Numbered from the stretch's first letter, positions 7,975 to 17,714 are shown. The stretch: DNA of 64,000 nucleotides from Ureibacillus sinduriensis BLB-1 = JCM 15800 (GCF_000772955.1 NZ_JPVO01000054.1:1-64000), one strand, 5' to 3'. Translations and numbers: made by a program. The notes: generated by a model from the sequence alone, not told the origin.

Positions 7975-9291
7975 ATGCAGAGAATTAAGAAAGCGCATAC
8001 ATTATTCCTGGCTTTTATTGTAGGGGCGATATTGGTCTTGGGCGGATGCAGTTCTTCAAGCAGTGATAGTAGTGAAGAGAGTGATGGAAGCAAAGTGATA
8101 AAGTTCATGCACATTTGGCCACCGGGCAGTTCGAAAACGCAAAATCAAATTGTTGAATCGGTGGTTGAAAAGTATGAGAGTGACAATCCGGGTGTGAAAG
8201 TACAAGTTGAATATTTAGAAAATGAGCAATACAAAGATAAAATTAAAGTTCTTTCTTCTTCCAACGAATTGCCTGATGTAGGGGTGACATGGGCAGCTGG
8301 CTATTTAAAGCCATTCGTTGAAGGGGATTTAATCGCAGACTTAACCGACGTCTTAGCAAAAGATAACTTGAAAGATCAATTTGTTGGCGGTACCACAGAA
8401 GCATACGCTTTTGATGGCAAAACATATGGCCTGCCAATCGAGTTGAATATCGCACCAGTTTATTACAACAAAGAGATTTTTGAACAAAATGGTTTAGAAG
8501 TGCCGACATCATACGCTGAATTTGTGGATGTAGTAAAAACATTGAAAGCGGGTGGTGTAACACCAATTGCACTTGGAAATAAAGAAGGATGGACTGGCTC
8601 GCTGTGGTATATGTACTTAGCCGATCGAATTGGGGGCTCAACACTTATTTCGGAAGCGATTGCACAAGAAGTTTCCTTTGAAAACCCTGCATTAGAACAA
8701 GCAGCCGCAGATTTCAAGGAATTAGCGGAGTTAGGCGCATTTAGTAAAGGTACAAATGGATTATCGAATGACGAAGCAAAAGTTGAATTTTTAAATGAAA
8801 CAGCGGCAATGTACCTTATGGGTAGTTGGGAACTGCCGAATTTCACAACGAGTGATGAAACAACACAAGAATTTAAAGACAAAATCGGCTACTTTAATTT
8901 CCCTAATTACGAAAGCAATGCAGGTGAAGCGGAAAGCTGGATTGGTGGACCGGGTGTCGGTCTATTTGTTTCGGAAAATTCGAAAGTAAAAGATGAATCA
9001 AAAGAATTCATTCGTTACTTTATCGAAGAATGGGGGAAACAATCATTCACCAAAGCGGGCGTGATTCCGGCTACGAAGGTAGATACGTCTTCGCTGGATT
9101 TACCGCAGATGAATATTGATGTTTTAGATGACCTGAACAAAGCAAAGAATATTACACTTTTTGCAGATGTACAGATGCCTGCCTCAGCAGCGGAGGTACA
9201 TTATAATTTATTGCAATCATTGGTCAGTGGGGAAATAACACCAGCCGACTTTACTAAACAAACAGAAGAATCATTGAAGTCTGCTAAATAA
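7975..9291 (+). CDS. Sugar ABC importer substrate-binding lipoprotein
   Basis: The 438-residue protein has a lipoprotein signal (MQRIKKAHTLFLAFIVGAIL) and a lipobox VLGGC with lipidated Cys25, followed by a Ser-rich linker. The rest is a family 1 extracellular solute-binding protein (FMHIWPPGS, GLPIELNIAPVYYNKEIFEQ, GSWELPNF). It captures an oligosaccharide outside the membrane for the two permeases that follow. The neighbouring beta-xylosidase suggests xylo- or arabinoxylo-oligosaccharides. It starts at ATG 7975 behind AAGGGGGAGAG and is separated from the permease genes by a stem-loop, which should give it higher expression than the permeases. Confidence 0.9.
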   Translation: MQRIKKAHTLFLAFIVGAILVLGGCSSSSSDSSEESDGSKVIKFMHIWPPGSSKTQNQIVESVVEKYESDNPGVKVQVEYLENEQYKDKIKVLSSSNELPDVGVTWAAGYLKPFVEGDLIADLTDVLAKDNLKDQFVGGTTEAYAFDGKTYGLPIELNIAPVYYNKEIFEQNGLEVPTSYAEFVDVVKTLKAGGVTPIALGNKEGWTGSLWYMYLADRIGGSTLISEAIAQEVSFENPALEQAAADFKELAELGAFSKGTNGLSNDEAKVEFLNETAAMYLMGSWELPNFTTSDETTQEFKDKIGYFNFPNYESNAGEAESWIGGPGVGLFVSENSKVKDESKEFIRYFIEEWGKQSFTKAGVIPATKVDTSSLDLPQMNIDVLDDLNKAKNITLFADVQMPASAAEVHYNLLQSLVSGEITPADFTKQTEESLKSAK

Positions 9292-9298
9292 ACCTATT

Positions 9299-9331
9299 AG
9301 GACATATCTATTTTTGATATGTCCTATTTTT
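9299..9331 (+). terminator. Intercistronic stem-loop after the binding protein
   Basis: A 10-bp perfect stem (AGGACATATC, loop, GATATGTCCT) is followed by ATTTTT. It lies between the binding-protein and permease genes, so it probably acts as a partial terminator or 3'-end stabiliser that raises binding-protein output over permeases. Confidence 0.75.
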
Positions 9332-9347
9332 AAGAGGAGGGCTAGCT

Positions 9348-10223
9348 ATGAATCGATTGAAAGCTTCGAAACTTGATATATTGATCTATGTCGGACCGGC
9401 GTTGGTATTACTGCTCGGTATTGTTTATATCCCTATTTTACAAACGGGCTATTTTGGTTTAATGGAATGGAACGGGATTGGACAAAAAACATTTGTGGGG
9501 CTTGAAAACTATTTTGTTTTGCTGCAAGATACAAAGTTTTGGAGCAGTGCCTATCATTCGCTTATTTTAGCAGTGGCTTCAATTATTAGCCTTGTTTTTT
9601 ACTTGGCCATTGCAGTTATTTTAGCAAGCCGCATAAAGGGTGCGAACCTGCTGCGCAAAATTTACTTGATTCCGATGTTACTTGCCTCGGTTGCTATAGC
9701 ACAACTTTGGATGAAAATTTACAATCCAACGAATGGTATGCTCAATATCTTTTTAATGAAAATTGGATTCGAAAATCCACCTGCATGGTTAGGCGATGCG
9801 AACTTGGCACTCTATGCAATCATCTTGCCAACGATTTGGCAATATGCAGGTTTCTATATTCTGATTTATTATGCAGCGTTAAAAAATGTCCCTGAATCTC
9901 TTGTTGAAGCAGCCCGTATTGATGGCGCTTCATCACTCCAAATTGCAACTAAAATTAAATTGCCTTTAATTATGAACGTTGTGAAGGTAACAATCGTACT
10001 AGCCGCTGTTGGATCGCTAAAATATTTCGATTTAATTTACATCATGACAGGCGGGGGCCCTAGCGGTTCAAGTGAAGTGATGGCCTCGTATATGTATAAT
10101 ACTGCTTTTAATAAATTTGATTTTGGCTATGGTAGTGCTATTGGCTTTTTCTTATTAATAATTTGCCTCGTGGCGACATTCATCATCCAGCGTTTGACAA
10201 TCTCGGATAAGGATCTTTATTAG
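9348..10223 (+). CDS. Sugar ABC importer permease, MalF/UgpA type
   Basis: This 291-residue membrane protein has about six hydrophobic helices and the EAA loop motif VEAARIDGASSLQIATKIKL near residue 187, which docks the ATPase. GGGPSGSSEVM follows in the last periplasmic loop, typical of MalF/UgpA permeases. The start ATG 9348 has an AGGAGGG ribosome site. With the next gene it forms the heterodimeric channel for the oligosaccharide delivered by the upstream lipoprotein. Confidence 0.9.
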   Translation: MNRLKASKLDILIYVGPALVLLLGIVYIPILQTGYFGLMEWNGIGQKTFVGLENYFVLLQDTKFWSSAYHSLILAVASIISLVFYLAIAVILASRIKGANLLRKIYLIPMLLASVAIAQLWMKIYNPTNGMLNIFLMKIGFENPPAWLGDANLALYAIILPTIWQYAGFYILIYYAALKNVPESLVEAARIDGASSLQIATKIKLPLIMNVVKVTIVLAAVGSLKYFDLIYIMTGGGPSGSSEVMASYMYNTAFNKFDFGYGSAIGFFLLIICLVATFIIQRLTISDKDLY

Positions 10224-10238
10224 AAAGGGTGAGCAGCT

Positions 10239-11132
10239 ATGGAAATTTTAGATGAAAAACTAAATATGCCGGAAGCAATAGTGAAGAAAGCGTCAGAGCG
10301 AAGTTTAATACATCGAATCGGAAAAGCCGCCCTTTATGCAGTATTAATTGTCATTGCCTTGATTCAGCTATTCCCTATCTATTGGCTTGCACTATTTTCA
10401 TTGAAAAATAACTACGAAATTTTTAATTTATCACCACTTGCGTTACCGCAGGAATTACGGTTTGAAAACTACATTAAAGTATGGACCGAAGGAAATATAG
10501 CGACATATTTTTTCAATAGTATTTTTTACACGGTTTCGGCGGTTTTTTTAACCATTTTATTAGGGAGCATGATTACTTTTGCGATTACACGTTTGCAATG
10601 GAGAGGAAATAAGATTGTGCTCGGTCTTTTTATGCTTGGGCTGATGATTCCAATTCACTCCACGCTTATTCCATTGTTTAATACGTACACAGCAATAGGG
10701 TTGATTAATCATCCGCTTTCACTGATTTTGTCTTATACGGCATTTAACATGCCTGTAACGATCATGATTTTATTAGGATTTTATGAGGCATTGCCGCATG
10801 AAATTGAGGAAGCGGCCATTATCGATGGTGCATCCATCCATCAAATATTTTTCCGGATAACATTGCCGATGACAGCGCCGGTAATTGCTACCGCGGCCAT
10901 CATCAATATGATCTATAACTGGAATGAATTTGTATTTGTAAATACCTTCATTAGCTCTGATGAACTGAAAACATTGACGGTAGGAATACAAAACTTCATC
11001 GGACAGTACTCGACAGATTGGGGGGCAATCGGCGCAACGCTAATGTTCAGTATCATTCCGATATTGATCATCTTCCTTATTTTAAGTGATCGAATCGTTG
11101 AAGGGATTGCTGCAGGTTCTATCAAAGGCTAA
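10239..11132 (+). CDS. Sugar ABC importer permease, MalG/UgpE type
   Basis: The 297-residue permease has six predicted TM helices and the EAA motif IEEAAIIDGASIHQIFFRIT with the preceding LPHE, plus a C-terminal DRIVEGIAAGSIKG, the usual ending of MalG-type permeases. It starts 15 bases after the partner permease behind AAAGGGTG. It acts in the cytoplasmic membrane with the upstream permease and an MsmX-type ATPase. Confidence 0.9.
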   Translation: MEILDEKLNMPEAIVKKASERSLIHRIGKAALYAVLIVIALIQLFPIYWLALFSLKNNYEIFNLSPLALPQELRFENYIKVWTEGNIATYFFNSIFYTVSAVFLTILLGSMITFAITRLQWRGNKIVLGLFMLGLMIPIHSTLIPLFNTYTAIGLINHPLSLILSYTAFNMPVTIMILLGFYEALPHEIEEAAIIDGASIHQIFFRITLPMTAPVIATAAIINMIYNWNEFVFVNTFISSDELKTLTVGIQNFIGQYSTDWGAIGATLMFSIIPILIIFLILSDRIVEGIAAGSIKG

Positions 11133-11144
11133 GGAGGAATGGAG

Positions 11145-11753
11145 ATGTTGCAACAAACCTTTACCAAACTATTTATCGTTTGTGAGTGGATAATGAATCT
11201 GGTGCTGCTGAACCTGTTGTTTATATTTTTTAGTTGCGCAGGGCTGATTCTTTTCGGATTTTCGCCGGCGTTTGCGGCAATGAGCCATGTTTTTAAACAA
11301 CTCTATGAGAGGAAAGATGTACGGGTTGTCCGCAGCTTTTATACAACCTTTAAAGGTGAGCTTATTAAGAGCAATAAATTTGGACTCTTATACGGGTATT
11401 TATTTTCACTCCTATTTATCAATTTTTTATTTATCCAGACATTCCCTGCATCCATTCAAACGGCTGCAATGCTTGTGCTTATTGGAATCGCGCTGCTTGC
11501 GCTATGTAGCAGTTTGTATGTCTTCCCTTTATATACAAATTTCAAGTCCACAGTATGGCAGCTCATAAAGAATAGTTTGCTTTTGGCCATTGCCTTTTTG
11601 CCGCGTACAATTTTCACACTCATCCTTATTTTGGCAGTGGCAATTATTTGTTTTTATCAACCAATTCTTATTTTCCTGATTGGGTTCAGTAGTATTTGTG
11701 CCATCACGATGCTAACTAGCCAACCATGCATTCAAAAAATAAAAACAGCCTAA
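11145..11753 (+). CDS. YesL-like DUF624 membrane protein
   Basis: The ~202-residue protein has about five hydrophobic helices and the DUF624 hallmark near its N-terminus ([20 protein letters not shown]). DUF624 genes regularly sit beside YesMN two-component systems and carbohydrate ABC importers; their biochemical role is not established. The start is taken at the second ATG (11145), 7 bases after AGGAGG, rather than at 11139. Its stop codon overlaps the ribosome site of the xylosidase gene, so the two are translationally linked. Confidence 0.85.
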   Translation: MLQQTFTKLFIVCEWIMNLVLLNLLFIFFSCAGLILFGFSPAFAAMSHVFKQLYERKDVRVVRSFYTTFKGELIKSNKFGLLYGYLFSLLFINFLFIQTFPASIQTAAMLVLIGIALLALCSSLYVFPLYTNFKSTVWQLIKNSLLLAIAFLPRTIFTLILILAVAIICFYQPILIFLIGFSSICAITMLTSQPCIQKIKTA

Positions 11754-11764
11754 GGAGTGTTTAT

Positions 11765-13354
11765 ATGATTCAAAATCCTATTTTAACAGGTTTTAATCCT
11801 GATCCTTCGATTTGCCGTGTCGGCGATGATTATTATATTGCAGTATCCACTTTTGAATGGTTTCCTGGTGTAGGCATTTACCATTCAAAAGATTTAGCGA
11901 ATTGGACACTTGTCCGCAGACCATTGGAGCGCCTTTCCCAATTGAATATGATCGGCAATCCGAATTCCGGCGGTGTTTGGGCACCTTGCCTGACTTATAG
12001 CGACGGCCAATTTTGGCTTATTTATAGCGATGTGAAAGTTGTTGAGGGGCAATGGAAAGATGGTCATAATTACTTAGTAAATGCTGCAAATATCGAAGAT
12101 GAATGGTCGGAGCCAATATACTTGAATAGTGCGGGATTTGACCCATCTTTATACCATGATGAGGATGGGAAAAAATATCTTTTAAATATGGTATGGGATG
12201 CAAGACACCGTCATCATCCGTTTTACGGCATTAGTCTTCAAGAGTATGATCACGAAAAAAAATCCCTTGTCGGGGAGCGTAAAATCATATTTAAAGGCAC
12301 AAACGCTAAGCTGACAGAGGCACCCCACCTTTATAAAATAGACGGTTATTATTATTTATTAACGGCAGAAGGGGGCACACGCTATGACCACCGTGCAACA
12401 ATTGCCCGATCGTCATCTATTGATGGACCATATGAAGTGTCTCCACATAATCCATTAATTACAAGTTTCTTCACACCAGAGGAGCCTTTGCAGAAAGCGG
12501 GGCATGCGTCACTTGTCCAAACACATACGGATGAATGGTACTTGGTCTATTTAGTAGGACGTCCATTGCAAGATGAAAACAAGCCATTACTTGATCCGCG
12601 AGGGTATTGTCCTTTAGGGCGCGAAACTGCAATCAGCAAAATTGAATGGAGAGACGGTTGGCCTGTTGTAGTTGGCGGCAATTATCCACAATTACAAGTC
12701 GAGGCGCCTGCAATCTCGCCGCAACCAGTTGATGGGCCGGCACCAACGATTACGTATTTTGATAGTGAACTGCCTTTGGATTTCCAAACATTGCGCCAAC
12801 CGATGGACAGTTTTGCATCATTGTTGGAACGGCCAGGATATCTACGCTTGATAGGGAAGGAATCCTTAACTTCAAAATTTCAGCAGGCATTCGTTGCGAG
12901 GCGTTGGCAGGACTTCCACTTCGAGGCGGAGACAAAGGTGGATGTAACGCCGACAACTTTCCAACAATACGCGGGGCTTGTTAATTACTATAATACGGAA
13001 AATTGGACTGCCCTTGATATTACATTCGATGAACAGCTTGGGAGGGTTCTTACAATTTTAAGTAACGACAATGCAGTCTTTAGTGCGCCTTTGGAAAAGC
13101 CGGTTGTGCTTCCTGAGGAAGGTGAGGTCTATTTGAAAGTTTGTGTCGCAGCGAATGCTTATCAATACAGTTATTCATTGAATGGGTTGGATTGGGAGGA
13201 GGTAGGACCAAGATTTGAAAGCTATAAGCTTTCAGATGATTATGTACAAGGTGGAGGTTTCTTTACGGGGGCTTTCGTCGGAATGCATTGCGTGGATTTA
13301 GAACGGCAATCTCTTCCGGCTGATTTTGAATATTTCAGCTATAAACCGTTATAA
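11765..13354 (+). CDS. xynB: GH43 beta-xylosidase, cytoplasmic
   Basis: This 529-residue enzyme is a family 43 glycoside hydrolase of the XynB type, which removes xylose from the non-reducing end of xylo-oligosaccharides. The three catalytic carboxylates are in their expected contexts: Asp13 in GFNPDPS (base), Asp126 in GFDPSLY (pKa modulator) and Glu185 in LTEAPHLY (acid). A C-terminal beta-sandwich of ~200 residues follows the five-bladed propeller. There is no signal peptide, so it acts on imported sugar. The start ATG 11765 follows AAGGAGTG. Thirteen upstream in-frame codons overlapping the previous gene were excluded for lack of a ribosome site. It may also have alpha-arabinofuranosidase activity, as many relatives do. 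Confidence 0.9.
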   Translation: MIQNPILTGFNPDPSICRVGDDYYIAVSTFEWFPGVGIYHSKDLANWTLVRRPLERLSQLNMIGNPNSGGVWAPCLTYSDGQFWLIYSDVKVVEGQWKDGHNYLVNAANIEDEWSEPIYLNSAGFDPSLYHDEDGKKYLLNMVWDARHRHHPFYGISLQEYDHEKKSLVGERKIIFKGTNAKLTEAPHLYKIDGYYYLLTAEGGTRYDHRATIARSSSIDGPYEVSPHNPLITSFFTPEEPLQKAGHASLVQTHTDEWYLVYLVGRPLQDENKPLLDPRGYCPLGRETAISKIEWRDGWPVVVGGNYPQLQVEAPAISPQPVDGPAPTITYFDSELPLDFQTLRQPMDSFASLLERPGYLRLIGKESLTSKFQQAFVARRWQDFHFEAETKVDVTPTTFQQYAGLVNYYNTENWTALDITFDEQLGRVLTILSNDNAVFSAPLEKPVVLPEEGEVYLKVCVAANAYQYSYSLNGLDWEEVGPRFESYKLSDDYVQGGGFFTGAFVGMHCVDLERQSLPADFEYFSYKPL

Positions 13355-13390
13355 AACATATATAATTATTTCGGAATATGTTGTAACATA

Positions 13391-13440
13391 AGGGTTCTGC
13401 CGGGGCTGAGGCCATCGATGCATGAGCCCTATTTTTGTTT
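13391..13440 (+). terminator. Probable terminator of the xylan-utilisation operon
   Basis: AGGGTTC at 13391..13397 can pair with GAGCCCT at 13424..13430 (one G-U pair), followed by ATTTTTGTTTT. The loop is long, so strength is uncertain. Confidence 0.5.
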
Positions 13441-13506
13441 TCCGGATAAAATAAAGTTGTTTTCATGAGGAAATGAACTTATAGTTTCGGGGGATCGGTA
13501 TACATG

Positions 13507-13537
13507 AAAAAAGAGATGCTAACCCAGCATCTCTTTA
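13507..13537 (-). terminator. Terminator of the DUF2179 gene
   Basis: An 11-bp perfect stem (AAAGAGATGCT and its complement, 5-base loop) is followed by TTTTTT on the minus strand, just past the stop codon of the 13560..14069 gene. Confidence 0.85.
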
Positions 13538-13559
13538 TAGCAAACCCAAACACCATCCA

Positions 13560-14069
13560 TTACTTTCTAAGTAGGCCATATCCACCATGAATAACTTTCA
13601 CATCGGATGAAGTAATAAGTGCTTTTTCAACTTTTTGCTCAATATCTCCAATCACTTTATCTTTGAGTTTGCGTTTCAAGTGAAGAATCAAGATGCTTCG
13701 ATTGGTATCTCTTCCTTCTCCATGCATGACCGTAACGGCTACGTTATGGCTCCGTAAGTAATCCGCCAACCCTTTACCTTCACTTTCATCCACAATGACT
13801 TGAATGGTAATAAGCCCTATGGCTAATTTGGATTCAAGCCATATCCCAATATAATTCCCGATTGCAAAGCCGATCGCATAAGCGACCATATTCGCAGGAT
13901 TCTCGCTGATATCGATTAAAACAACACTTACTACCTTAAGCCAAATCAGAACTTCGATGAATGCAATTAAAGAAGAATATCCTTTCATCCCTTTTGAAAT
14001 AAAAACAGTCCGAACCGTACTCAAAGAAACTTCAATAACTTTCGCAAATAAGATGATGATAAATTCCAT
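13560..14069 (-). CDS. UPF0316/YebE-like membrane protein (DUF5698-DUF2179)
   Basis: The 169-residue protein has three N-terminal membrane helices (MEFIIILFAKVIEVSLSTVR onward) and a soluble C-terminal DUF2179 domain (~90-169) that ends VKVIHGGYGLLRK. The arrangement matches the UPF0316 family, including B. subtilis YebE. Function is not established; DUF2179 domains also occur in YitT-type membrane proteins. It starts at ATG 14069 behind GGAGGAATACG and is transcribed alone, with its own terminator. Confidence 0.8.
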   Translation of the reverse strand: MEFIIILFAKVIEVSLSTVRTVFISKGMKGYSSLIAFIEVLIWLKVVSVVLIDISENPANMVAYAIGFAIGNYIGIWLESKLAIGLITIQVIVDESEGKGLADYLRSHNVAVTVMHGEGRDTNRSILILHLKRKLKDKVIGDIEQKVEKALITSSDVKVIHGGYGLLRK

Positions 14070-14420
14070 ATCGTATTCCTCCGGATTTTGAAAATTATGA
14101 CCTTCGAAATTGTATAGCTGCGACTCTTATGATTAGTAGTTGATCGGTTCTATACTGTTTATTATCCTTAATGCTCCATTGTAAAACGTAGTTCAACCTA
14201 GTTTCATTGGAGTAAATAACGGTTATTATGCAGGAACTTAATGAATGATCCAGTGCTATCCGTGGAAGAAATCAGATTGATGCATTTTCAAAATTGCTAG
14301 TACCTATTTTTATGCAGTTCCACATTACCAACTAATGATAAAATGAGAATGCTTGTTCCGATTATGGAGACGAAATAAAAAAGGAGGGAGAAGGAAATAG
14401 ATGAGAAGGGGACTGCTGAA
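14070..14420. other. Intergenic region between divergent genes
   Basis: About 350 bases between the DUF2179 gene (minus) and a small plus-strand gene. It should contain both promoters. A seven-codon frame (ATG 14401 to a TGA overlapping the next start codon) sits behind an AAAGGAGGG site and could couple translation to the 14421 gene. No other structure was recognised. Confidence 0.35.
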
Positions 14421-14636
14421 GTGAGATTCAAAAAAGTGTCGTATGATGTGGAAAAAGAGCTGGGAATTGCCGCTCAAAACAAACTACCTTATTTTGAACA
14501 ATATAGGGAAATGCTCAAAACAGGGAAAACCTTTACCCATGATATTGAATTATTGCAAAAAATCAATGATCGAAACAATTATAGAGATGAAGTCAGCAAC
14601 TTTTTTGAAGAAAGATATTGGAAAAGTAAAAAATAA
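14421..14636 (+). CDS. Small hypothetical protein
   Basis: This 71-residue, charged, probably alpha-helical soluble protein (MRFKKVSYDVEKELG... ending YWKSKK) is not a family I recognise. It starts at GTG 14421, 9 bases after AAGGGG, and is followed 40 bases later by a strong terminator, which supports it as a real gene. A short upstream frame (14401..14424) overlaps its start by the sequence GTGA. Confidence 0.55.
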   Translation: MRFKKVSYDVEKELGIAAQNKLPYFEQYREMLKTGKTFTHDIELLQKINDRNNYRDEVSNFFEERYWKSKK

Positions 14637-14676
14637 ATTAAATAAAGAATTGGGGTATAAACATTTAATAGAAACC

Positions 14677-14715
14677 AAGCCTGCTCATCATGACACTTGA
14701 GCAGGCCTTTGGGAC
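14677..14715 (+). terminator. Terminator between convergent genes
   Basis: An 11-bp perfect stem (AAGCCTGCTCA at 14677..14687 and its complement at 14698..14708) separates the small plus-strand gene from the convergent dihydroxyacetone kinase gene. T-rich sequence follows on the plus side. Confidence 0.75.
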
Positions 14716-14785
14716 TTTTCATTTTCATTTGTTCTAGGTAACGTCAAGCACTCCATTTACTCCATCCGTAATCGCTCTTCTCTAT

Positions 14786-16525
14786 TTACTTGGCGTCATT
14801 TGCCAGCGCAGTGAAAATTACACCTAACCCGTATGCTCCGGCGTCTGGGTAACCTAAGCTGCGTTCACCGACAGTTCCTGCGCGTCCCATCCGAGCAACA
14901 ATTTGTTTTGTAGCTTCCGCACCTTGAACAGCCGCTTCTGCACCGCGTGTAAAGCTTTCCGCAAATGTTGCACCTTCAATTGCGGCATCACGCCAAGCCA
15001 TCGTGCATGGTACGAGCGCATCAATTAACGTTTTATCACCGACAACCGCACCACGTCCAAATGATCGTTCGCCAATCGTTTGAATCCCTTGTACAGCGGC
15101 TTCCAACATCGCCGCAAAATCAGTAACTGTCAAAGCTTCTTTTCCTTCAACCGCTTTTCCTGCAGCACGGAAAGCAGAGCCCCAGATTGGACCGGATGCA
15201 CCGCCGCAATGCTCCATAATAATCATCGAGCAATTAGATAGGAACGCACTCATCGAAGTTGCTCGCGTCAGCTCGGACCATTCACGTTTTAACTGTTTGA
15301 ATCCTTTTGCGATACTCATTCCGAAATCGCCATCACCTGCATGGGCGTCGAGCTCGCAAAATGGCACTTCGTTCTCAATGATTACCTCGCTCATTTTATC
15401 GATATAATAGTGCAGGTTGTCTAGCGTAAATTGTCCGTCTTTGATGTTGGCAAACTGTTTGTCAGTTTCAACTTTAAATGAAGGTTCAGCCATTCCAGTT
15501 GTTTTCTTAGATTGGATTATTTGAATCGCTGCTGCCTCCCCATCTACTTTAAATGCGGGTGTTGAAGCGGGGGAATCTAAAAATTGTTTCAGCTCATCAT
15601 CCATTTTCAAAAGTGATAAAGATGCACCCGCCATATCGATGCTCGTCATATAATTTCCTACAAATATCCTGTGGACATGGACACCTCTTTCAACAAGTGT
15701 TCGGATGACGCTATTGTTAAATACATATAATTCCTGAAGTGGCGTCGAACCAAAGCCATTAACCAATACAGCTGCTTCACTTACTTCCCCCAAATCCCGT
15801 AATAAATCATTTACCATCCGTTCAGCCAATGCATCGGCACTCATTGTTTTTTCACGTCGAATCCCGGGTTCGCCATGAATTCCAACGCCATACTCCATTT
15901 CTTCCTCTGCTAAAGTGAAGGTTGGAGTCCCTTTTGCTGGAACGGTACAAGACGTAAGGGCAAAGCCGATGCTTCGAATTTGCGCGGCAGCTTTTTCTGC
16001 AATTTTCTTGACATTGGCCAGATTCAACCCAAGCTCGGCTGCAGCCCCTGCAATTTTATGGACAAATATTGTGCCGGCAACTCCACGCCGTCCGACCGTA
16101 TACAGGCTATCTTCAACCGCGATGTCATCGTCTACTTTCACGTAATCCACTAAAATACCGTCTTCTTCAGCAAGTGCAGCACCATTTTTGAAATTCATCA
16201 TGTCGCCTGAATAGTTTTTAATAATCATTAAAACACCTTGTTCAGTGGCTACTTGTTTAATTGATTGATAGACCTGAATTTGGGAAGGGGAAGCAAAGAT
16301 ATCTCCGCAAACAGCCGCATCGAGCATCCCAGTCCCGACAAATCCTGCATGTGCCGGCTCGTGGCCGCTACCGCCGCCGCTTATTAAGCTCACTTTATTC
16401 TCTTTTCTATTGCGCCGTGAAATGACTTTATACTTTTCGTTTAGTTGTAGTTCGGGGTGGGCAAGCACAAGACCATGGCACATTTCCATTACTAAATCTT
16501 CAGCTTGGTTCATTAGTTTTTTCAT
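14786..16525 (-). CDS. ATP-dependent dihydroxyacetone kinase (DhaK-DhaL fusion)
   Basis: The 579-residue enzyme phosphorylates dihydroxyacetone to DHAP with ATP. An N-terminal DhaK domain (1 to ~330) shows SGGGSGHEPAHAG at ~49-61 and the substrate-binding His217 in GIHGEPG, to which the hydroxyacetone covalently binds. After a linker the DhaL nucleotide domain has the metal-binding HAGDGDFGMSIAKGF and the CGGASGPIWG loop. The start is ATG 16525: GGAGGT lies 7 bases upstream and overlaps an upstream in-frame ATG at 16540 that lacks its own site. It is transcribed alone. No glycerol dehydrogenase is nearby, so the dihydroxyacetone source is not shown. Confidence 0.9.
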   Translation of the reverse strand: MKKLMNQAEDLVMEMCHGLVLAHPELQLNEKYKVISRRNRKENKVSLISGGGSGHEPAHAGFVGTGMLDAAVCGDIFASPSQIQVYQSIKQVATEQGVLMIIKNYSGDMMNFKNGAALAEEDGILVDYVKVDDDIAVEDSLYTVGRRGVAGTIFVHKIAGAAAELGLNLANVKKIAEKAAAQIRSIGFALTSCTVPAKGTPTFTLAEEEMEYGVGIHGEPGIRREKTMSADALAERMVNDLLRDLGEVSEAAVLVNGFGSTPLQELYVFNNSVIRTLVERGVHVHRIFVGNYMTSIDMAGASLSLLKMDDELKQFLDSPASTPAFKVDGEAAAIQIIQSKKTTGMAEPSFKVETDKQFANIKDGQFTLDNLHYYIDKMSEVIIENEVPFCELDAHAGDGDFGMSIAKGFKQLKREWSELTRATSMSAFLSNCSMIIMEHCGGASGPIWGSAFRAAGKAVEGKEALTVTDFAAMLEAAVQGIQTIGERSFGRGAVVGDKTLIDALVPCTMAWRDAAIEGATFAESFTRGAEAAVQGAEATKQIVARMGRAGTVGERSLGYPDAGAYGLGVIFTALANDAK

Positions 16526-16842
16526 CAATAAAACCTCCATTTATTAAAATCTTATATGGGAAAAATTGTCCTTCTTGTAAATAATAACCGATATTGCGTT
16601 TAAGGGGGGATGTAAACATTCTATCCGTCAAAGTTATGGGAACACCAACGTGAAGCTTAATTGAGGCAATCAAGAAAAACGCATCTGCTAGTTTACTTTA
16701 TGTAGGGCTTGGCTGCAAAATGAAGAAATCGTTTTCTTACTATGTAAAGTGACGCCAACATTTAACGACCATGTTTTACTTCACCATTAAATTGCATTAT
16801 GGAGATGTTCCACGGCAACGCATAATAGTTAAAAAAGGATGA
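16526..16842. other. Promoter region of the kinase gene with a possible decayed frame
   Basis: This interval must contain the dihydroxyacetone kinase promoter (minus strand). On the plus strand, 16636..16752 reads as one frame of 39 codons with a single internal TGA (MGTPT, stop, SLIEAIKKNASASLLYVGLG...). This could be a gene fragment but I do not recognise it. Confidence 0.3.
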
Positions 16843-16884
16843 AAACAAACAGCCAGTCGCGGTGGGATACCGTCAACTGACTGC
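16843..16884 (-). terminator. Terminator of the proline-rich repeat gene
   Basis: On the minus strand CAGTCAGT...CGGT pairs with ACCG...ACTGGCTG and is followed by TTTGTTTTC. It lies about 80 bases past the stop codon of the 16962..17369 gene. Confidence 0.6.
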
Positions 16885-16961
16885 AATGTAGGCTTGCTTT
16901 TTGTTGTCTCAATATTAATGCTCAGTACGATTAAATGTCCTTCTTAGACTGGAGTTAAATA

Positions 16962-17369
16962 TCAACAAGTCATAAATGTAATTTCATCCAAATCTATTGC
17001 AACTTGTTGGCCATTCGGAAGAAAACCACCTAAACTTTTTTCTGCAATCGATGTGACATATACATCTAATGTTCTTCCGTCTCTTAATTGCATATTAGCC
17101 CATCTTTGTGTACAACCTCCGACAGTTGGCTGCGGGTAAGGTTGCGGATACGGTGGATATGGCTGCGGGTATGGGTATGGATATGGTTGTGGTTGAATTG
17201 AACCCGGACTTAAGTAAGGCTGTGGTTGGATGGAACCTGGGCTCAGTCGATATGGTTGCGCTGAACCTGGACTTTGCGGAAATGGTTGCTGTTGGATGGA
17301 ACCGGGACTTAGTTGACGTTGTTGTGGTTGGATGGAACCTGGACTTAGCCGACGAAATGGCTGATTCAT
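16962..17369 (-). CDS. Proline-rich LSPGS-repeat protein, probably spore-associated
   Basis: The 135-residue protein has an N-terminal half made of about six copies of SPGSIQPQ-like units (LSPGSIQPQ, LSPGSIQQQ, QSPGSAQPY...), then a Tyr-Pro-Gln-rich stretch. A ~50-residue C-terminal domain follows with GGC, LRDGRTLDVYVTS, GGFLPNGQ, IDLDEITFMTC. The C-terminal pattern (LRxGR...S.GGF...IDL..I..F.C) resembles small Pro/Gly-rich Bacillus proteins often found with spores; that link is from memory and tentative. It starts at ATG 17369 behind GAAGGAAG; 23 upstream in-frame codons lack a ribosome site. The repeats make length variation likely. Confidence 0.7.
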   Translation of the reverse strand: MNQPFRRLSPGSIQPQQRQLSPGSIQQQPFPQSPGSAQPYRLSPGSIQPQPYLSPGSIQPQPYPYPYPQPYPPYPQPYPQPTVGGCTQRWANMQLRDGRTLDVYVTSIAEKSLGGFLPNGQQVAIDLDEITFMTC

Positions 17370-17714
17370 GAATACACTTCCTTCTCTTTTGTTCATTTGC
17401 CTAAATTTTAATCCTAAATATCTTATGTAGAGCATCATAAATTGTCTCCGCGAATGTCACGGTTTGATGATGAAAAAATACAAATACGATTTGTTTCATA
17501 GTGCAGCCAATCGGTAATTTTCCGCGTTACGGGTGCTTGAAATGGTGTATTCCTTGCCGAAAGGACTCACTTAAAGAAGAGTGGGGAAAACGCAATTTGA
17601 TCAGTCATTCCGGAAAAATATTATGAATAGAATAAACTAGTTGTGCCTCGGAACTAATTTGATGCAGTTGTCTACTTTTTCGTGAAAAGTTAAAAAATAC
17701 GAAGGAGTGAAAAC
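17370..17714. other. Intergenic region between divergent small genes
   Basis: About 345 AT-rich bases between the proline-rich gene (minus) and the 17715 gene (plus). It should hold both promoters; no repeat, terminator or RNA structure was recognised. Confidence 0.35.

Noticed and set aside
8463-8882. Long minus-strand frame inside the sugar-binding protein gene
   Set aside because: It is a shadow of a well-supported gene; no initiation signals.
16636-16752. 39-codon frame with one internal TGA (SLIEAIKKNASASLLYVGLG)
   Set aside because: Looks protein-like but has no ribosome site, no family match and is too short to call.
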